From assembly GCF_003318295.1 (NCBI RefSeq), contig NZ_QOCW01000028.1:1-63753 (forward strand): a stretch of 63,753 nucleotides of DNA, read 5' to 3'. The notes beneath the pieces were generated by a model that saw nothing but the letters and a program-made list of their open reading frames with translations, was not told the origin of the DNA and did not search any database. The DNA comes from Bacillus taeanensis (GTDB lineage: Bacteria > Bacillota > Bacilli > Bacillales > UBA6769). Each line of letters opens with the position of its first letter. The stretch's first letter is position 1. Position numbers and translations under genes: made by a program. This document shows, in pieces, positions 54,350-63,073 of the stretch.

Positions 54350-54673
54350 CTAAACGATATGATTTTTACAACAAGCAACGTCATTTTGAACTTCTTCCAA
54401 CACAACATCAAACATCGTTAACAAATCTCGAACTCGTTGATTACTTAAACTATAAAAAATATATTTCCCTTCCTGTCTTCCTACAATTAACCCGCAGCCT
54501 TTTAAACATGCTAAGTGCTGCGATATGTTTGATTGATTGCCGTTTAATTCATCGACAATTTGGGAGACCGTTTTTTCTTCTTCTTTAATACACTCCAGAA
54601 TTTGAATGCGTATTTTATGTGCAAACCCTTGTAATAGCTTTACTTTCGTATCCATATCGATTTTTTCAAGCAA
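54350..54673 (-). CDS. cadC: ArsR/SmtB-family metal-sensing repressor
   Basis: 107 residues: LLQGFAHKIRIQILECIKEEEKTV, then the recognition helix NQSNISQHLACLKGCGLI and the wing GRQEGKYIFYSLS. Cysteines in ACLKGCG and a C-terminal ACCKNH could form the metal site as in CadC/CmtR types. The start is TTG 8 bases after GGAGG; the earlier ATGs overlap that site. It represses the cadCA operon through the palindromes upstream. A damaged copy is at 45577. Confidence 0.9.
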   Translation of the reverse strand: MLEKIDMDTKVKLLQGFAHKIRIQILECIKEEEKTVSQIVDELNGNQSNISQHLACLKGCGLIVGRQEGKYIFYSLSNQRVRDLLTMFDVVLEEVQNDVACCKNHIV

Positions 54674-54688
54674 TATATTAACCTCCAT

Positions 54689-54745
54689 CATATTAGATTT
54701 TCCGAATATGTTTTGTTACTAACATATTAGCAATATCTAATATGT
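54689..54745. promoter_or_regulatory. Two candidate CadC operators
   Basis: ACATATTAG..CTAATATGT (54722-54745; 9-bp perfect arms, 6-base centre) and CATATT..AATATG (54691-54712) lie just upstream of cadC. Both are kept, with small changes, in the partial copy at 45760-45815. AT-rich palindromes of this form are usual ArsR-family sites. Confidence 0.6.
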
Positions 54746-54875
54746 GTGTCAAAACTGAAATTAAAAAACACACCTTTCTTATAAAAGATGTGTTTTTCTT
54801 ATTGCCCTATTCTGCGAAATATTCTATCTTACTTGGATAAAGATTCGCTTTGTTTTTGCAGCAGCTTTTAATTTT

Positions 54876-55077
54876 TAATATAGTTTTGAAACAGTAAGAT
54901 ATCACTCCAACACCGGGATTACAAAATTCATGATGTTGTTAGAAATAGAGCATATCAATTCCAATCAATTCCATGGTAGTTTTATTTTCCACATTCTTTG
55001 AATAATTCTTTCATTTAACACATGTTCATTAATAACAATTTGTAATCTGTTAGCCAGATAAAAAAACAATAATTAAG
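54876..55077. other. Intergenic region upstream of cadC
   Basis: About 200 bases beyond the duplicated part, AT-rich, with no frame I can support. Confidence 0.3.
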
Positions 55078-55323
55078 TTACTGATAAAACATATATTCAA
55101 CAGCACAATTAGGAACTTCAGACCAAACATCCGTTCCGAGAATACTTCTTATAAGTGGACCAAGAAGCTTAAAGTACCCGCTAAAAATCACATCGCCTAT
55201 TAAAGATGTTAGTAGCTTTATATACAGCTGTTTTTCTAACAATATTTTGAAGTAAACTGCCAATTTACTTGAATAAGCAAAAGGAGCTGGAGTCGTCGGT
55301 AACCCCTTATTGAATTCAAGCAC
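55078..55323 (-). CDS. Hypothetical protein, possibly a fragment
   Basis: An 81-residue frame with a GTG start after a poor site (AAAGGG). The sequence has hydrophobic helices (LAVYFKILLEKQLYIKLLTSLIG) and ends GTDVWSEVPNCAVEYMFYQ. I do not recognise it. It may be the C-terminal part of a longer lost gene. Confidence 0.35.
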   Translation of the reverse strand: MLEFNKGLPTTPAPFAYSSKLAVYFKILLEKQLYIKLLTSLIGDVIFSGYFKLLGPLIRSILGTDVWSEVPNCAVEYMFYQ

Positions 55324-55371
55324 CCTTTAGTTGATGTGATTCATTTTTTCTCTAACTTTTTGAGAGTTACA

Positions 55372-56355
55372 TCATTTCACTGTCCCCGTCCCATCAACCT
55401 CTTTTTCAAAGTTATCAAGCAATGCACGCACTTCATCTGTTGATTTCGTGTTCATCAATTGATTTCTTAATGCACCAGCTCCACGGAATCCTTTGACATA
55501 AATTTTAAAAAAGCGATGAAGCCCGGTGATTGAACGTGGCAGTGCTTCCGCATATTGGTCTTGAAGATCAAGCTGCAGTCTTAAAAGATCAAGGTATTCT
55601 TTACTGCTATGCTCTTTTGGCTCTTTTTCAAAAGAAAAAGGATTTTTAAAAATACCTCGTCCGATCATAACGCCATCAATACCATATTGTTCTGCAAGCT
55701 GCAGCCCAGTTTGACGGTCAGGAATATCTCCATTAATTGTTAGCAGCGTATTTGGTGCGATACGGTCACGTAATTTTTTGATTTCCGGAATTAACTCCCA
55801 ATGCGCATCTACTTGGCTCATTTCCTTTCTTGTACGCAAATGAATGGAAAGGTTCGCAATATCCTGTTTTAAAATATGCGTTAGCCACTCCTCCCACTCA
55901 TTTACATCGTTATAGCCAAGGCGTGTTTTCACGCTGACAGGCAGTCCGCCCGCTTTTGCTGCTTGAATAAGTTCTGCCGCAACGTCTGGACGCAGAATTA
56001 GACCACTACCTTTCCCTCTTGATGCCACATTCGGTACAGGGCAGCCCATATTAATATCGATGCCTTTAAATCCTAACTCTGCCATGCCAATGCTCATTTG
56101 CCGGAAATATTCGGGCTTATCTCCCCAAATATGTGCCACCATTGGCTGTTCATCTTCTGTAAAAATCAAACGGCCGCGCACACTTTTCATGCCCTCTGGA
56201 TGACAATAGCTATCCGAGTTTGTAAACTCTGTGAAAAATACATCCGGTCTACCTGCTTTACTTACTACGTGACGAAAAACAACATCTGTCACATCTTCCA
56301 TTGGTGCAAGTACAAAAAATGGTCGTGGTAAATCACGCCAAAAATTATCTTTCAT
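55372..56355 (-). CDS. tRNA-dihydrouridine synthase
   Basis: 327 residues: [20 protein letters not shown] at the start (FMN-binding), then [24 protein letters not shown] with the catalytic Cys near residue 100, [15 protein letters not shown], and [27 protein letters not shown]. It reduces uridine in the tRNA D-loop using NADPH. The branch differs from DusB of the lysS region and is typical of the Bacillus cereus group and relatives. I start at the ATG at 56355; a GTG at 56376 is possible. Confidence 0.9.
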   Translation of the reverse strand: MKDNFWRDLPRPFFVLAPMEDVTDVVFRHVVSKAGRPDVFFTEFTNSDSYCHPEGMKSVRGRLIFTEDEQPMVAHIWGDKPEYFRQMSIGMAELGFKGIDINMGCPVPNVASRGKGSGLILRPDVAAELIQAAKAGGLPVSVKTRLGYNDVNEWEEWLTHILKQDIANLSIHLRTRKEMSQVDAHWELIPEIKKLRDRIAPNTLLTINGDIPDRQTGLQLAEQYGIDGVMIGRGIFKNPFSFEKEPKEHSSKEYLDLLRLQLDLQDQYAEALPRSITGLHRFFKIYVKGFRGAGALRNQLMNTKSTDEVRALLDNFEKEVDGTGTVK

Positions 56356-56795
56356 TTCAAACTCAAATCCTCTCACTATGAATACAACTTCAAACTCTCG
56401 GTCAAAAAATATAAAGAAAAATGTTCCACTTCTTTTACACTTATATCATGCTTAATAACTTATTATCAAACACAAGTACATTTGGACATTTATAATTTGT
56501 GAAAAACTATTGTGAAATCGCAATGTTTATTTTAACGGAAATCGGTCCTGAATGGTATTTTTATAAACAAAAAATCCTGAGGGACAGGCAACTTGGCTCT
56601 TCGAATTATATTTAGAAAAGAAAACTTATGTTTGCTATAATAAGAAGACTAGATATTGTTCTTATTGTGCTGGCTGGTACGCATTGCTAAGTTAACGTTA
56701 TAGTTGATAAACCATCATTAATTTACAACAGGAATTAATTCTTTAAATGAAGAATTTATAAATAAAGTTCAGCATTTTTGAAAAGAGGTGCGTAC
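56356..56795. other. Intergenic region with repeat family B short copy
   Basis: About 440 bases without a supported gene. It contains the divergent promoters of the dus and HipA-like genes and the 25-base repeat copy at 56579-56603. Confidence 0.4.
56579..56603. repeat. Repeat family B, short copy
   Basis: GAGGGACAGGCAACTTG joined directly to GCTCTTCG, i.e. the two ends of the 58-base copies at 34046 and 62947 without the middle. Confidence 0.5.
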
Positions 56796-57422
56796 ATGAA
56801 AAAAATTCAAATCCCCCAAGATGCTGAAGCGATTATTAGCACTTCAAGTAAAGGTGATCAATCAAAATGGCTCGTAGGAAATAAGTGGTTGAAGGAAAAT
56901 ACTCGCGGCTATGAAAACATGGCAGAATATGCTGCTTCTCTTGTTTTAGATAGCTCCACTTTACCAAAAACTTCTTTTGTTCCTTATGTACCTTGTTTAA
57001 TTGAAAAGCACGATGGAACGGTTGTAGAAGGCTGTTATTCCATCGATTTTCGTGGTCATTTGCAGGAAGTAACACTTGAACGCTTATTTGAAGCAAATTT
57101 TGAAACAACGGATGAAATTTTAACTAATACCCGCTGCTCTACAGCCGATAAGTTTAATGCTATTATGGAAAAAGCCCACCAGTTTACAGGATTAGATGTT
57201 TCGGATAAAATTGCACAAATGCTCGCATTTGATGCATTTATTCTAAATGAAGATCGTCATACGAATAACCTTCTGTTTCTTTTTGATCATGGTTTAAGCT
57301 TATTATCGGATGTGAAAGATTATCCACTTGGTGTTGATCTTCAAATTTTAAAACGTAAAGTAAAAGCAAAACCCTTTAATAATAGCTATAGAAACAAAGT
57401 AGTCGATGCAGCAAGTTATTAA
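56796..57422 (+). CDS. Short HipA-like kinase-fold protein
   Basis: 208 residues. The fold resembles HipA C-terminal/CtkA-like Ser/Thr kinases: MAEYAASLVLDSSTLP, then the catalytic-loop-like DAFILNEDRHTNNLLFL (Asp, Arg-His, Asn) near residue 150 and the LSLLSDVKDYPLG stretch containing the DFG-equivalent position. Relatives run about 280-310 residues; this one ends soon after, within a terminator stem. No HipB-type antitoxin lies next to it. GAGGTG precedes the ATG at 56796. Confidence 0.65.
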   Translation: MKKIQIPQDAEAIISTSSKGDQSKWLVGNKWLKENTRGYENMAEYAASLVLDSSTLPKTSFVPYVPCLIEKHDGTVVEGCYSIDFRGHLQEVTLERLFEANFETTDEILTNTRCSTADKFNAIMEKAHQFTGLDVSDKIAQMLAFDAFILNEDRHTNNLLFLFDHGLSLLSDVKDYPLGVDLQILKRKVKAKPFNNSYRNKVVDAASY

Positions 57423-57442
57423 TCTGCATCGACTACTTTATT
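57396..57442 (+). terminator. Terminator overlapping the end of the HipA-like gene
   Basis: AAAGTAGTCGATGCAG (57396-57411) and its exact complement (57424-57439) form a 16-bp stem. The left arm codes for the last residues (KVVDA) and the loop contains the TAA. Confidence 0.85.
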
Positions 57443-57498
57443 ATAGAATAAAAAGGGATTTTTCTAAGTGGAATCTATCTTTTTTTCTTATGTTATCA

Positions 57499-58023
57499 TT
57501 ATTTTCTCAATATACTTAAATATTCTTTCCAAGGCCCAACGTCCACCATGTATCTCTTAGCCATTACCCGTACGATTTGAACAGTGTGTGTTAGATCATG
57601 GACAACCCATGTAGAAAGCAATTCTCTTAACTTCACGACACCGAATGCAGGGTGTATACCTGTTAATTCAAGATGTAATTCGGGTTCAATAAGATCTTTA
57701 AGTTTCGTTATATTTGATGTTCTAATTGTTTTAAAATCATGCAGCTTTTGTTCAAGCGATCTTTCAGAGTTCTCATTTAAATGAGAATAACGATCAAATG
57801 GAGGGAATGGTTTATTTTCACCTTCTCGAAGAATCATTTCTAACCTTGGGATCCAATTAGTTTTCTCCCCATCAATAAGATGATCAATCACTTCAGAAGC
57901 ATTCCAAGTTCCTTCGCCTTCATTGCATTTCAGCCAACCGTCGGATAAACCAGATAAAAAGACCTCCAATGTTTGTGGGGTGCGCTCTAGAATCTCAACT
58001 GCTTCCTTTATATTGAAATTCAT
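57499..58023 (-). CDS. DinB-family protein
   Basis: 174 residues, a four-helix bundle. [25 protein letters not shown] and [21 protein letters not shown] supply the His residues (His47, His and His near 140-144) of the DinB metal site. Relatives act in thiol transfer or are of unknown function; this one is of the stress-inducible DinB/YfiT type. GAGGAG precedes the ATG. Monocistronic, 57 bases after the MocR stop. Confidence 0.85.
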   Translation of the reverse strand: MNFNIKEAVEILERTPQTLEVFLSGLSDGWLKCNEGEGTWNASEVIDHLIDGEKTNWIPRLEMILREGENKPFPPFDRYSHLNENSERSLEQKLHDFKTIRTSNITKLKDLIEPELHLELTGIHPAFGVVKLRELLSTWVVHDLTHTVQIVRVMAKRYMVDVGPWKEYLSILRK

Positions 58024-58080
58024 ATGATTACTCCTCTCTTAATTAACTCCAAAATACTTATATATGCTAAGTTTTGACTG

Positions 58081-59487
58081 CTATTTCGCTGCATGAATCA
58101 ATTTTTTTAATCCCTCACGCAGTTGGTTTTCATTCGTATAGGAGTAGCTTAGTCTCATCCACGATGATAATGTTTTTAGAGGATCACAGACTGGACCAGG
58201 GACAAACGATATGGAATATGCCATCGATTTAGTTAATAATACTTCCGTTGATTGATCGTTAGGGAGCTGTACCCATAAATTTAGTCCTCCATCAGGGCTG
58301 TTCCACTGCCAATTTGTGTGATTCAATTCTTCCTCCATGATTTCTTTTCGAACCTGAAGCGCAATTCGCAGCTTATCTATATGCTGCTGCAATCTAGGCG
58401 ATGAAAAGTAATGAAGAAAAATCTTTTGATTTAAAAGTGGTGAGCCGTTATCCGTTAAAGCTTTAACGGAAATGAGTGATTTCATGATCGATGATTGACA
58501 AATCATTGCAGCCACTCTTAAACCTGGAGAGATGTATTTACAAAAGCTCCGGAGATAAATAACGGTTCCAGACGTATCAAATGTGTAAATCGGAGCTGGC
58601 GGCTTCTTTTCAAAATAAATATCATGATAGGCATCGTCCTCAAGCAAAAGACAGCGATACTGTTCCGCTAGGCGCACTAACTCTTTTCGTTGTGCAGCTG
58701 GCACTGTATAACCGGTAGGATTGTGAAAGGTAGGATTAAGATAAAACAATCGTGGCTTATATCGTTTCATGTATTGTTCAACCTCGTCTAGATCGTATCC
58801 ATCCGGGGTAATGTCGACTGTTAAAATTTTTGCTCCTCTCGCTCTAAAAATATCAATCGCAGCACTATAACTTGGTCTTTCAAACAAAACGGTGTCTCTT
58901 GGCTTAATAAAGGTTTGTGCAATAAGATGAATGCCTTGTTGTGAACCTGATAGGATTAATAGATTATCTGCATCAAGGACGGTTTTATACCGTTTAATAA
59001 AATAGTGAGCAAGTGCATCGCGAAGCTCCTTATCTCCCTGCACATTGGAGTAAGTTGCCAGAATCTTTGGATAAAGGTCAAATACTTTCTTTACATAATC
59101 TGAAAGGTAATGGTTCGGTAATAGATTAGGGTCGATTAATGCCTGAGAAAAGTTATAATCAACCTGTGATTGGTGTATTTCAGATAAAGAACTTTTTTGC
59201 ACATAGGCTGAAACAATTGAATGGTCGCTGTATTCAGGTGGCACCGTTTCCTTCGATTGAACAAAATAGCCCACTTTATCTTTTACATAAATTTTGTTAT
59301 GTTTTTTCAGCAGTTGATATGCCTTTAATACAGTTAATCGATTTATATTTAATTCCAGTGCTAATTGTCTAATGGAGGGAAGTTTATCATGCTCATTCCA
59401 TTCTTTGCACTCTATTCGATTTAGCACATAATCATACACCTGGTTAAAAAGAAAGTCTTCATTTTTAGCGATTTTCCCCACGCACAT
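58081..59487 (-). CDS. MocR-family regulator (GntR HTH plus aminotransferase domain)
   Basis: 468 residues. A GntR winged helix (NEHDKLPSIRQLALELNINRLTVLKAYQLL) is joined to a class I aminotransferase fold with ILSGSQQGIHLIAQTF, LNPTFHNPTGYTVP, LEDDAYHDIYF and the PLP Lys in RSFCKYISPGLRVA. Such proteins sense PLP or amino compounds and usually control a neighbour; the divergent EamA transporter 110 bases away is the likely target. GAGGGGGG is very close to the ATG, so the GTG two codons later (59481) may be the true start. Confidence 0.88.
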   Translation of the reverse strand: MCVGKIAKNEDFLFNQVYDYVLNRIECKEWNEHDKLPSIRQLALELNINRLTVLKAYQLLKKHNKIYVKDKVGYFVQSKETVPPEYSDHSIVSAYVQKSSLSEIHQSQVDYNFSQALIDPNLLPNHYLSDYVKKVFDLYPKILATYSNVQGDKELRDALAHYFIKRYKTVLDADNLLILSGSQQGIHLIAQTFIKPRDTVLFERPSYSAAIDIFRARGAKILTVDITPDGYDLDEVEQYMKRYKPRLFYLNPTFHNPTGYTVPAAQRKELVRLAEQYRCLLLEDDAYHDIYFEKKPPAPIYTFDTSGTVIYLRSFCKYISPGLRVAAMICQSSIMKSLISVKALTDNGSPLLNQKIFLHYFSSPRLQQHIDKLRIALQVRKEIMEEELNHTNWQWNSPDGGLNLWVQLPNDQSTEVLLTKSMAYSISFVPGPVCDPLKTLSSWMRLSYSYTNENQLREGLKKLIHAAK

Positions 59488-59598
59488 TCCCCCCTCAAAG
59501 TATGGATTTATTTTATCACAGTGCCTAGTAAACTGGTCTATTTCTTATAAACTGTTCTACTCATCTCCTTTTATGATGTAAAAAAAGGAGGAGTTCTG

Positions 59599-60522
59599 AT
59601 GGTGGTTGTTAGCTTTTTGTTTATGTGTTTTATTTTTGGCACAACATTTCTAGCCATTAAAATAGGGGTGGATTCAGGTTTGCCGCCATTTTTATCGGCA
59701 GGCTTTCGCTTCTTTGTGTCAGGTTTGATTCTTTTTACGATCATGGTCTGCAATAAGAAAACTACAAAAAGATTATTGATTCAAAAAGAGATGCTTTTAA
59801 CTGGAGGCTGTTTAACCTTTGGAACATTTTCCACATTGTACTGGGCAGAGCAATATGTAACATCAGGGGTGGCAGCGGTCTTATCTTCTACAGGACCAAT
59901 GATGATATTAATCATTCAAAGTATTTTTTTAAAACAAAAAGGAAATCGACTCTCATTTATTGGCTGTTTTATAGGGATGATTGGTGTGTCGTTTTTACTT
60001 TTTCCTAGTCTGACAATAAAAACGAGTTCATTTTGGCTCTATGGTTGTTTGGTGATTATCATTGGTGAAGTATTTTACGCAGCAGGGACGATTTATACGA
60101 AACAAGTGATGAACAGGTTTCAAAATACATCCCCAATTGCACTAAATGCAGTTCAAATGATGTATGGCGGGATATTATTAATCGTCTTATCATTCGTTAC
60201 GGAAAGAGGACAGTTTGACATCAATATGAACCCAGCCTCAATCGGATCTCTTGTTTATTTAATCGTTTTCGGTTCAATGATAGGACACAGTCTTTATTAT
60301 TGGCTTGTCGTACGAACAAATCCTGTCTTTCCATCTACATGGCTATTTATTTCACCAATTATCGCTTTACTATTAGGAGTCATTTTTTATGAAGAAGCTA
60401 TTTCTTGGTTGACAGCATTAGGGGCTTTAACCATTATTACAGGCACAATTTTAGTGAATTTCCAATCAATACGAGGACTTGATAAGAAAAAGCTCATTTT
60501 TACTCGAGCATTAAAAAGTTAA
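59599..60522 (+). CDS. EamA/DMT-family transporter
   Basis: 307 residues with 10 membrane segments in two EamA repeats (TTFLAIKIGVDSGLPPFLSAGFRFF; second repeat from about residue 150). The family exports amino acids and other metabolites. GGAGGAG precedes the ATG. Its neighbour is a MocR regulator on the opposite strand, a frequent pairing. Confidence 0.88.
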   Translation: MVVVSFLFMCFIFGTTFLAIKIGVDSGLPPFLSAGFRFFVSGLILFTIMVCNKKTTKRLLIQKEMLLTGGCLTFGTFSTLYWAEQYVTSGVAAVLSSTGPMMILIIQSIFLKQKGNRLSFIGCFIGMIGVSFLLFPSLTIKTSSFWLYGCLVIIIGEVFYAAGTIYTKQVMNRFQNTSPIALNAVQMMYGGILLIVLSFVTERGQFDINMNPASIGSLVYLIVFGSMIGHSLYYWLVVRTNPVFPSTWLFISPIIALLLGVIFYEEAISWLTALGALTIITGTILVNFQSIRGLDKKKLIFTRALKS

Positions 60523-60627
60523 TTTTATAATTTTTTAGATTAACAGTCGAGATAAGAATCTAAGAGGACGTTTAGTTCCATTAAATGTTTGGTTTGTTTA
60601 ATTAATAGAACAGCAGAAGGGAATCAA

Positions 60628-60804
60628 TTGGATAAAAACATTAAAATAATAGCTCTTGTTGTCGTTTTGACTTTAGCTATTTTTTCCAGTTTTGATTTTA
60701 GTCCCCAAAATAGCAGTGACTGCTTAGAGACTGACTTAACATGTACCAATGATAGAGAACAATTTATTGAGAAAATAAATAATTGGATTCCCAACTTACC
60801 TTAA
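60628..60804 (+). CDS. Small exported or membrane-anchored protein
   Basis: 58 residues from a TTG 6 bases after GAAGGGA: MDKNIKIIALVVVLTLAIFSSF is one hydrophobic helix. An outer part with two Cys (DCLETDLTCTNDREQF) and the end NNWIPNLP follows. Unknown family; possibly secreted with one disulfide. A frame upstream of the TTG has no site. Confidence 0.5.
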   Translation: MDKNIKIIALVVVLTLAIFSSFDFSPQNSSDCLETDLTCTNDREQFIEKINNWIPNLP

Positions 60805-61053
60805 GTAGAATTAACCAAAGAAGTGAGTGGAAAGACAAATTTTATCCCTCATTATCAGGCAGTAAGAAGCCACCTAAGGATATAATCATGTTCGAGATGT
60901 CATAAGTGTGGGAAGCCAAAGAGAAACGGGTTCATATGAGGATTATAAATGCTAATTTAAATATGCACATAAGATGAATCAACAGTAAACGCAAGGTGCG
61001 ATTGACCTTGCGTTTTTCTGCTTTATAATGATGGCGACTTCTCAAAACTCCTT
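60805..61053. other. Intergenic region with terminator
   Basis: No gene found except the terminator at 60987-61017. Confidence 0.4.
60987..61017 (+). terminator. Rho-independent terminator
   Basis: AACGCAAGGT and ACCTTGCGTT form a 10-bp perfect stem with a 7-base loop, followed by TTTCTG. Confidence 0.75.
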
Positions 61054-61440
61054 TTAGTATACTTTCTTTACTGTTATTTTCCCAATCTTTTTACGCTCAA
61101 TAGCTTCACTACCGTCGTCCGTGCTCATTTTTACCAACTCAAATGCAGGTGACACCTTCTTTTCCTTTAAATCAATAGGCGCTACTAAGTAATTAATAAA
61201 AAATGTTCTTTATCGATTCTTTTACTATCAGCATCCAAACCAAAACGATCAATCATTACATTAATTAATTCATTATAAACCAATCGCTACTTTTCGATCC
61301 TTTAGAAATCCAAACTGCTGCATGAATGGAACTGGTCTATCCGCTTTAGCAGGTGAAATGACTAATGAGATTATCATCATTGCTAAAAATCCAAATAGAG
61401 CAATTCAGCCAAATACCAATTTCCAGCCTTATGGCTCTGT
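61054..61440 (-). pseudogene. Decayed gene for a small secreted protein
   Basis: In successive frames on the minus strand: a signal-peptide-like IALFGFLAMMIISLVISPAKA, PVPFMQQFGFLKDRKVAIG, NELINVMIDRFGLDADSKRIDKEHF, and VAPIDLKEKKVSPAFELVK ending KITVKKVY at 61054. At least two frameshifts and one TGA in place of a Trp codon. Family not recognised. Confidence 0.55.
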
Positions 61441-61457
61441 GATAACTAAGCTTATGA

Positions 61458-62237
61458 TTAACTGTTAGGTTCATCTCTTTGTATTGACTTATCGCCAGGT
61501 GCAAACCAGCCGAGTAGGGCAATACCAATTAACACTCCATAGAAGATCAGAGTCCAAACGGTGCTGTGTGGGAAATGATGATCTAAGACACCAATATCCT
61601 CATGGGCAAGGGTAATTACAGCCAGTTTGACACCGACCCAGGCAACAATTGCATAGGCTGTTGTTTCCAATGCTGGACGTTTTTCAAGAAGCTGCACAAA
61701 CCAAGTTGCTGCAACTTTAATCAAGAGAAGACCAGCAATACCTCCAAGAAGAACAACAATAAACTGCCCTCCATCCATACCACCGAAATTTTCTAGCGGT
61801 GAATCTGGAAGCCCAAGAGCAAGAGCCACTGCAGCTAAGATCGAATCAATTGCAAAAGCGAGATCAGCTAATGCAATCTTCCCTACTGTGGGCCAGAAAC
61901 CTTTACCAGCGGCTTCCTTTTCATCGTCCTTATGAATATTCTTATTTTCTCTCCCGAACCGTGCCTTAATGACATGCTTTAATCCTAGGTAAAGAAGATA
62001 AGCCGCTCCGATTGCCTGTATCTGCCAAACATTCGCAATAAAAGAAATTGCAAAAAGTGCAGCAAATCTGAAAGCGAAGGCCATAATGATTCCGTAATTT
62101 ATAGCTCTTTTTTTCTGTTCTTCGGGTAAATGCTTGGCTATAATCGCTAGTACAAGGGCATTATCAGCCGATAATAATCCTTCCAATCCAATTAGAATTA
62201 ATAATGTCCAAGCATACTCTAACCATATTGACTCCAT
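61458..62237 (-). CDS. TerC-family integral membrane protein (copy 2)
   Basis: 259 residues, about 7 membrane segments. GLEGLLSADNALVLAIIAKHLP and DLAFAIDSILAAVALALGLP hold the conserved Asp residues. It differs from copy 1 (35394) at about half the positions, so the two are old paralogues. Proposed to move manganese or other metals outward. AAAGGAGAG precedes the ATG. No riboswitch visible upstream. Confidence 0.88.
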   Translation of the reverse strand: MESIWLEYAWTLLILIGLEGLLSADNALVLAIIAKHLPEEQKKRAINYGIIMAFAFRFAALFAISFIANVWQIQAIGAAYLLYLGLKHVIKARFGRENKNIHKDDEKEAAGKGFWPTVGKIALADLAFAIDSILAAVALALGLPDSPLENFGGMDGGQFIVVLLGGIAGLLLIKVAATWFVQLLEKRPALETTAYAIVAWVGVKLAVITLAHEDIGVLDHHFPHSTVWTLIFYGVLIGIALLGWFAPGDKSIQRDEPNS

Positions 62238-62623
62238 CTACTTCTCTCCTTTCTATAGGTTTTCCTAATAAACAACAAGTACCCCTAGAGAATAATGCTA
62301 AAGATTATGGATCTACAATCTGAGTTGAACAAAGTACAATACAACATTAATCATTATCTTCCCACCTTAAGCTTAATTTTAGGCATTTTTGTTATTTTTT
62401 TTATTAAACAAACCTCCATCGTTACTAGAATAAGAAAAGGAGCTGCTGGAAGTACTCCATAATATTACAAAAACTCAGCTCATTTTCACTATGTCGTATA
62501 AGCCATTCATGATTTTTCCCTAGTATTCATCACCTGATAAAAACAGCCATACTTCCTTCTTGAAGTATGGCATCTGTAAAAACTTAATATAGGAATTAGC
62601 TGGATTACAGTCATTTACCGACA
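62238..62623. other. Intergenic region
   Basis: AT-rich, no supported gene. It contains the family C hairpin at 62546. Confidence 0.4.
62546..62571. repeat. Hairpin repeat family C, copy 2
   Basis: GCCATACTTC and GAAGTATGGC, 10-bp perfect stem, 6-base loop. Same core as 47544-47572. Lies past the end of the MFS fragment. Confidence 0.65.
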
Positions 62624-62948
62624 CTATTTATGAGAAAGACCGATACTGGTTTCAGCTTTCTTCAGCTGACGTTTTTCCTTTAGAAGAATCACTCCAACTA
62701 AGCCAACCATGGAGAAGATAACTGAAGTAATGAAACCATAGTAATATCCAGCACTTATACTGCCCGAAACATCCTGAAAATGATCCAATACTTTCCCAAA
62801 AATACTCGGCAGCAGCACGGCACTTAGAAATCCGCCAGTATTGGCAAACCCGGAAACAATGCCGGCTTCTTTTAAAGGAAAAGATTGACGCACAGCAGCA
62901 AATGTTAAGGCATTTGCGCCATATGCAAGGCCAATAATAAAAGCTAGG
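62624..62948 (-). pseudogene. MFS transporter, C-terminal fragment
   Basis: LAFIIGLAYGANALTFAAVRQSF, then AGIVSGFANTGGFLSAVLLPSIFGKVLDHF and a last helix YYYGFITSVIFSMVGLVGVILL are the final three or four membrane segments of a major facilitator protein. The open frame continues upstream to 63073, but those residues are read through repeat family B. The first eight helices are missing. Confidence 0.8.
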
Positions 62949-63006
62949 GGGACAGGCAACTTGTCCCAAGTATTATTTTGGGCAGGAAACCCGTCCTCTT
63001 CGCTCT
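62947..63006. repeat. Repeat family B, copy 2
   Basis: GGGACAGGCAACTTGTCCC at the left (itself a small hairpin, GGGACA/TGTCCC) and GGGCAGGAAACCCGTCC at the right, aligned with 34046-34103. It sits exactly at the truncation point of the MFS fragment. Confidence 0.65.
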
Positions 63007-63073
63007 GAAGTTGATTCAAAACTTTTATTTTCTGAACAGTGCCGAGCGCTGTTCGTAAATATGATCTTGCCAC

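Larger units (their letters stand above)
54350..54875 (-). repeat. Right copy of the direct duplication (cadC region)
   Basis: The intact counterpart of 45577-45930, including cadC, its operators and a hairpin at 54764-54798 (ACACACCTTTC / GATGTGTTT). The duplication does not extend into cadA. Confidence 0.8.

Noticed and set aside
62652..62969. 105-codon Cys/Ser/Trp-rich minus-strand frame
   Set aside because: It is the +1 shadow of the MFS fragment, whose own frame has clear membrane helices.
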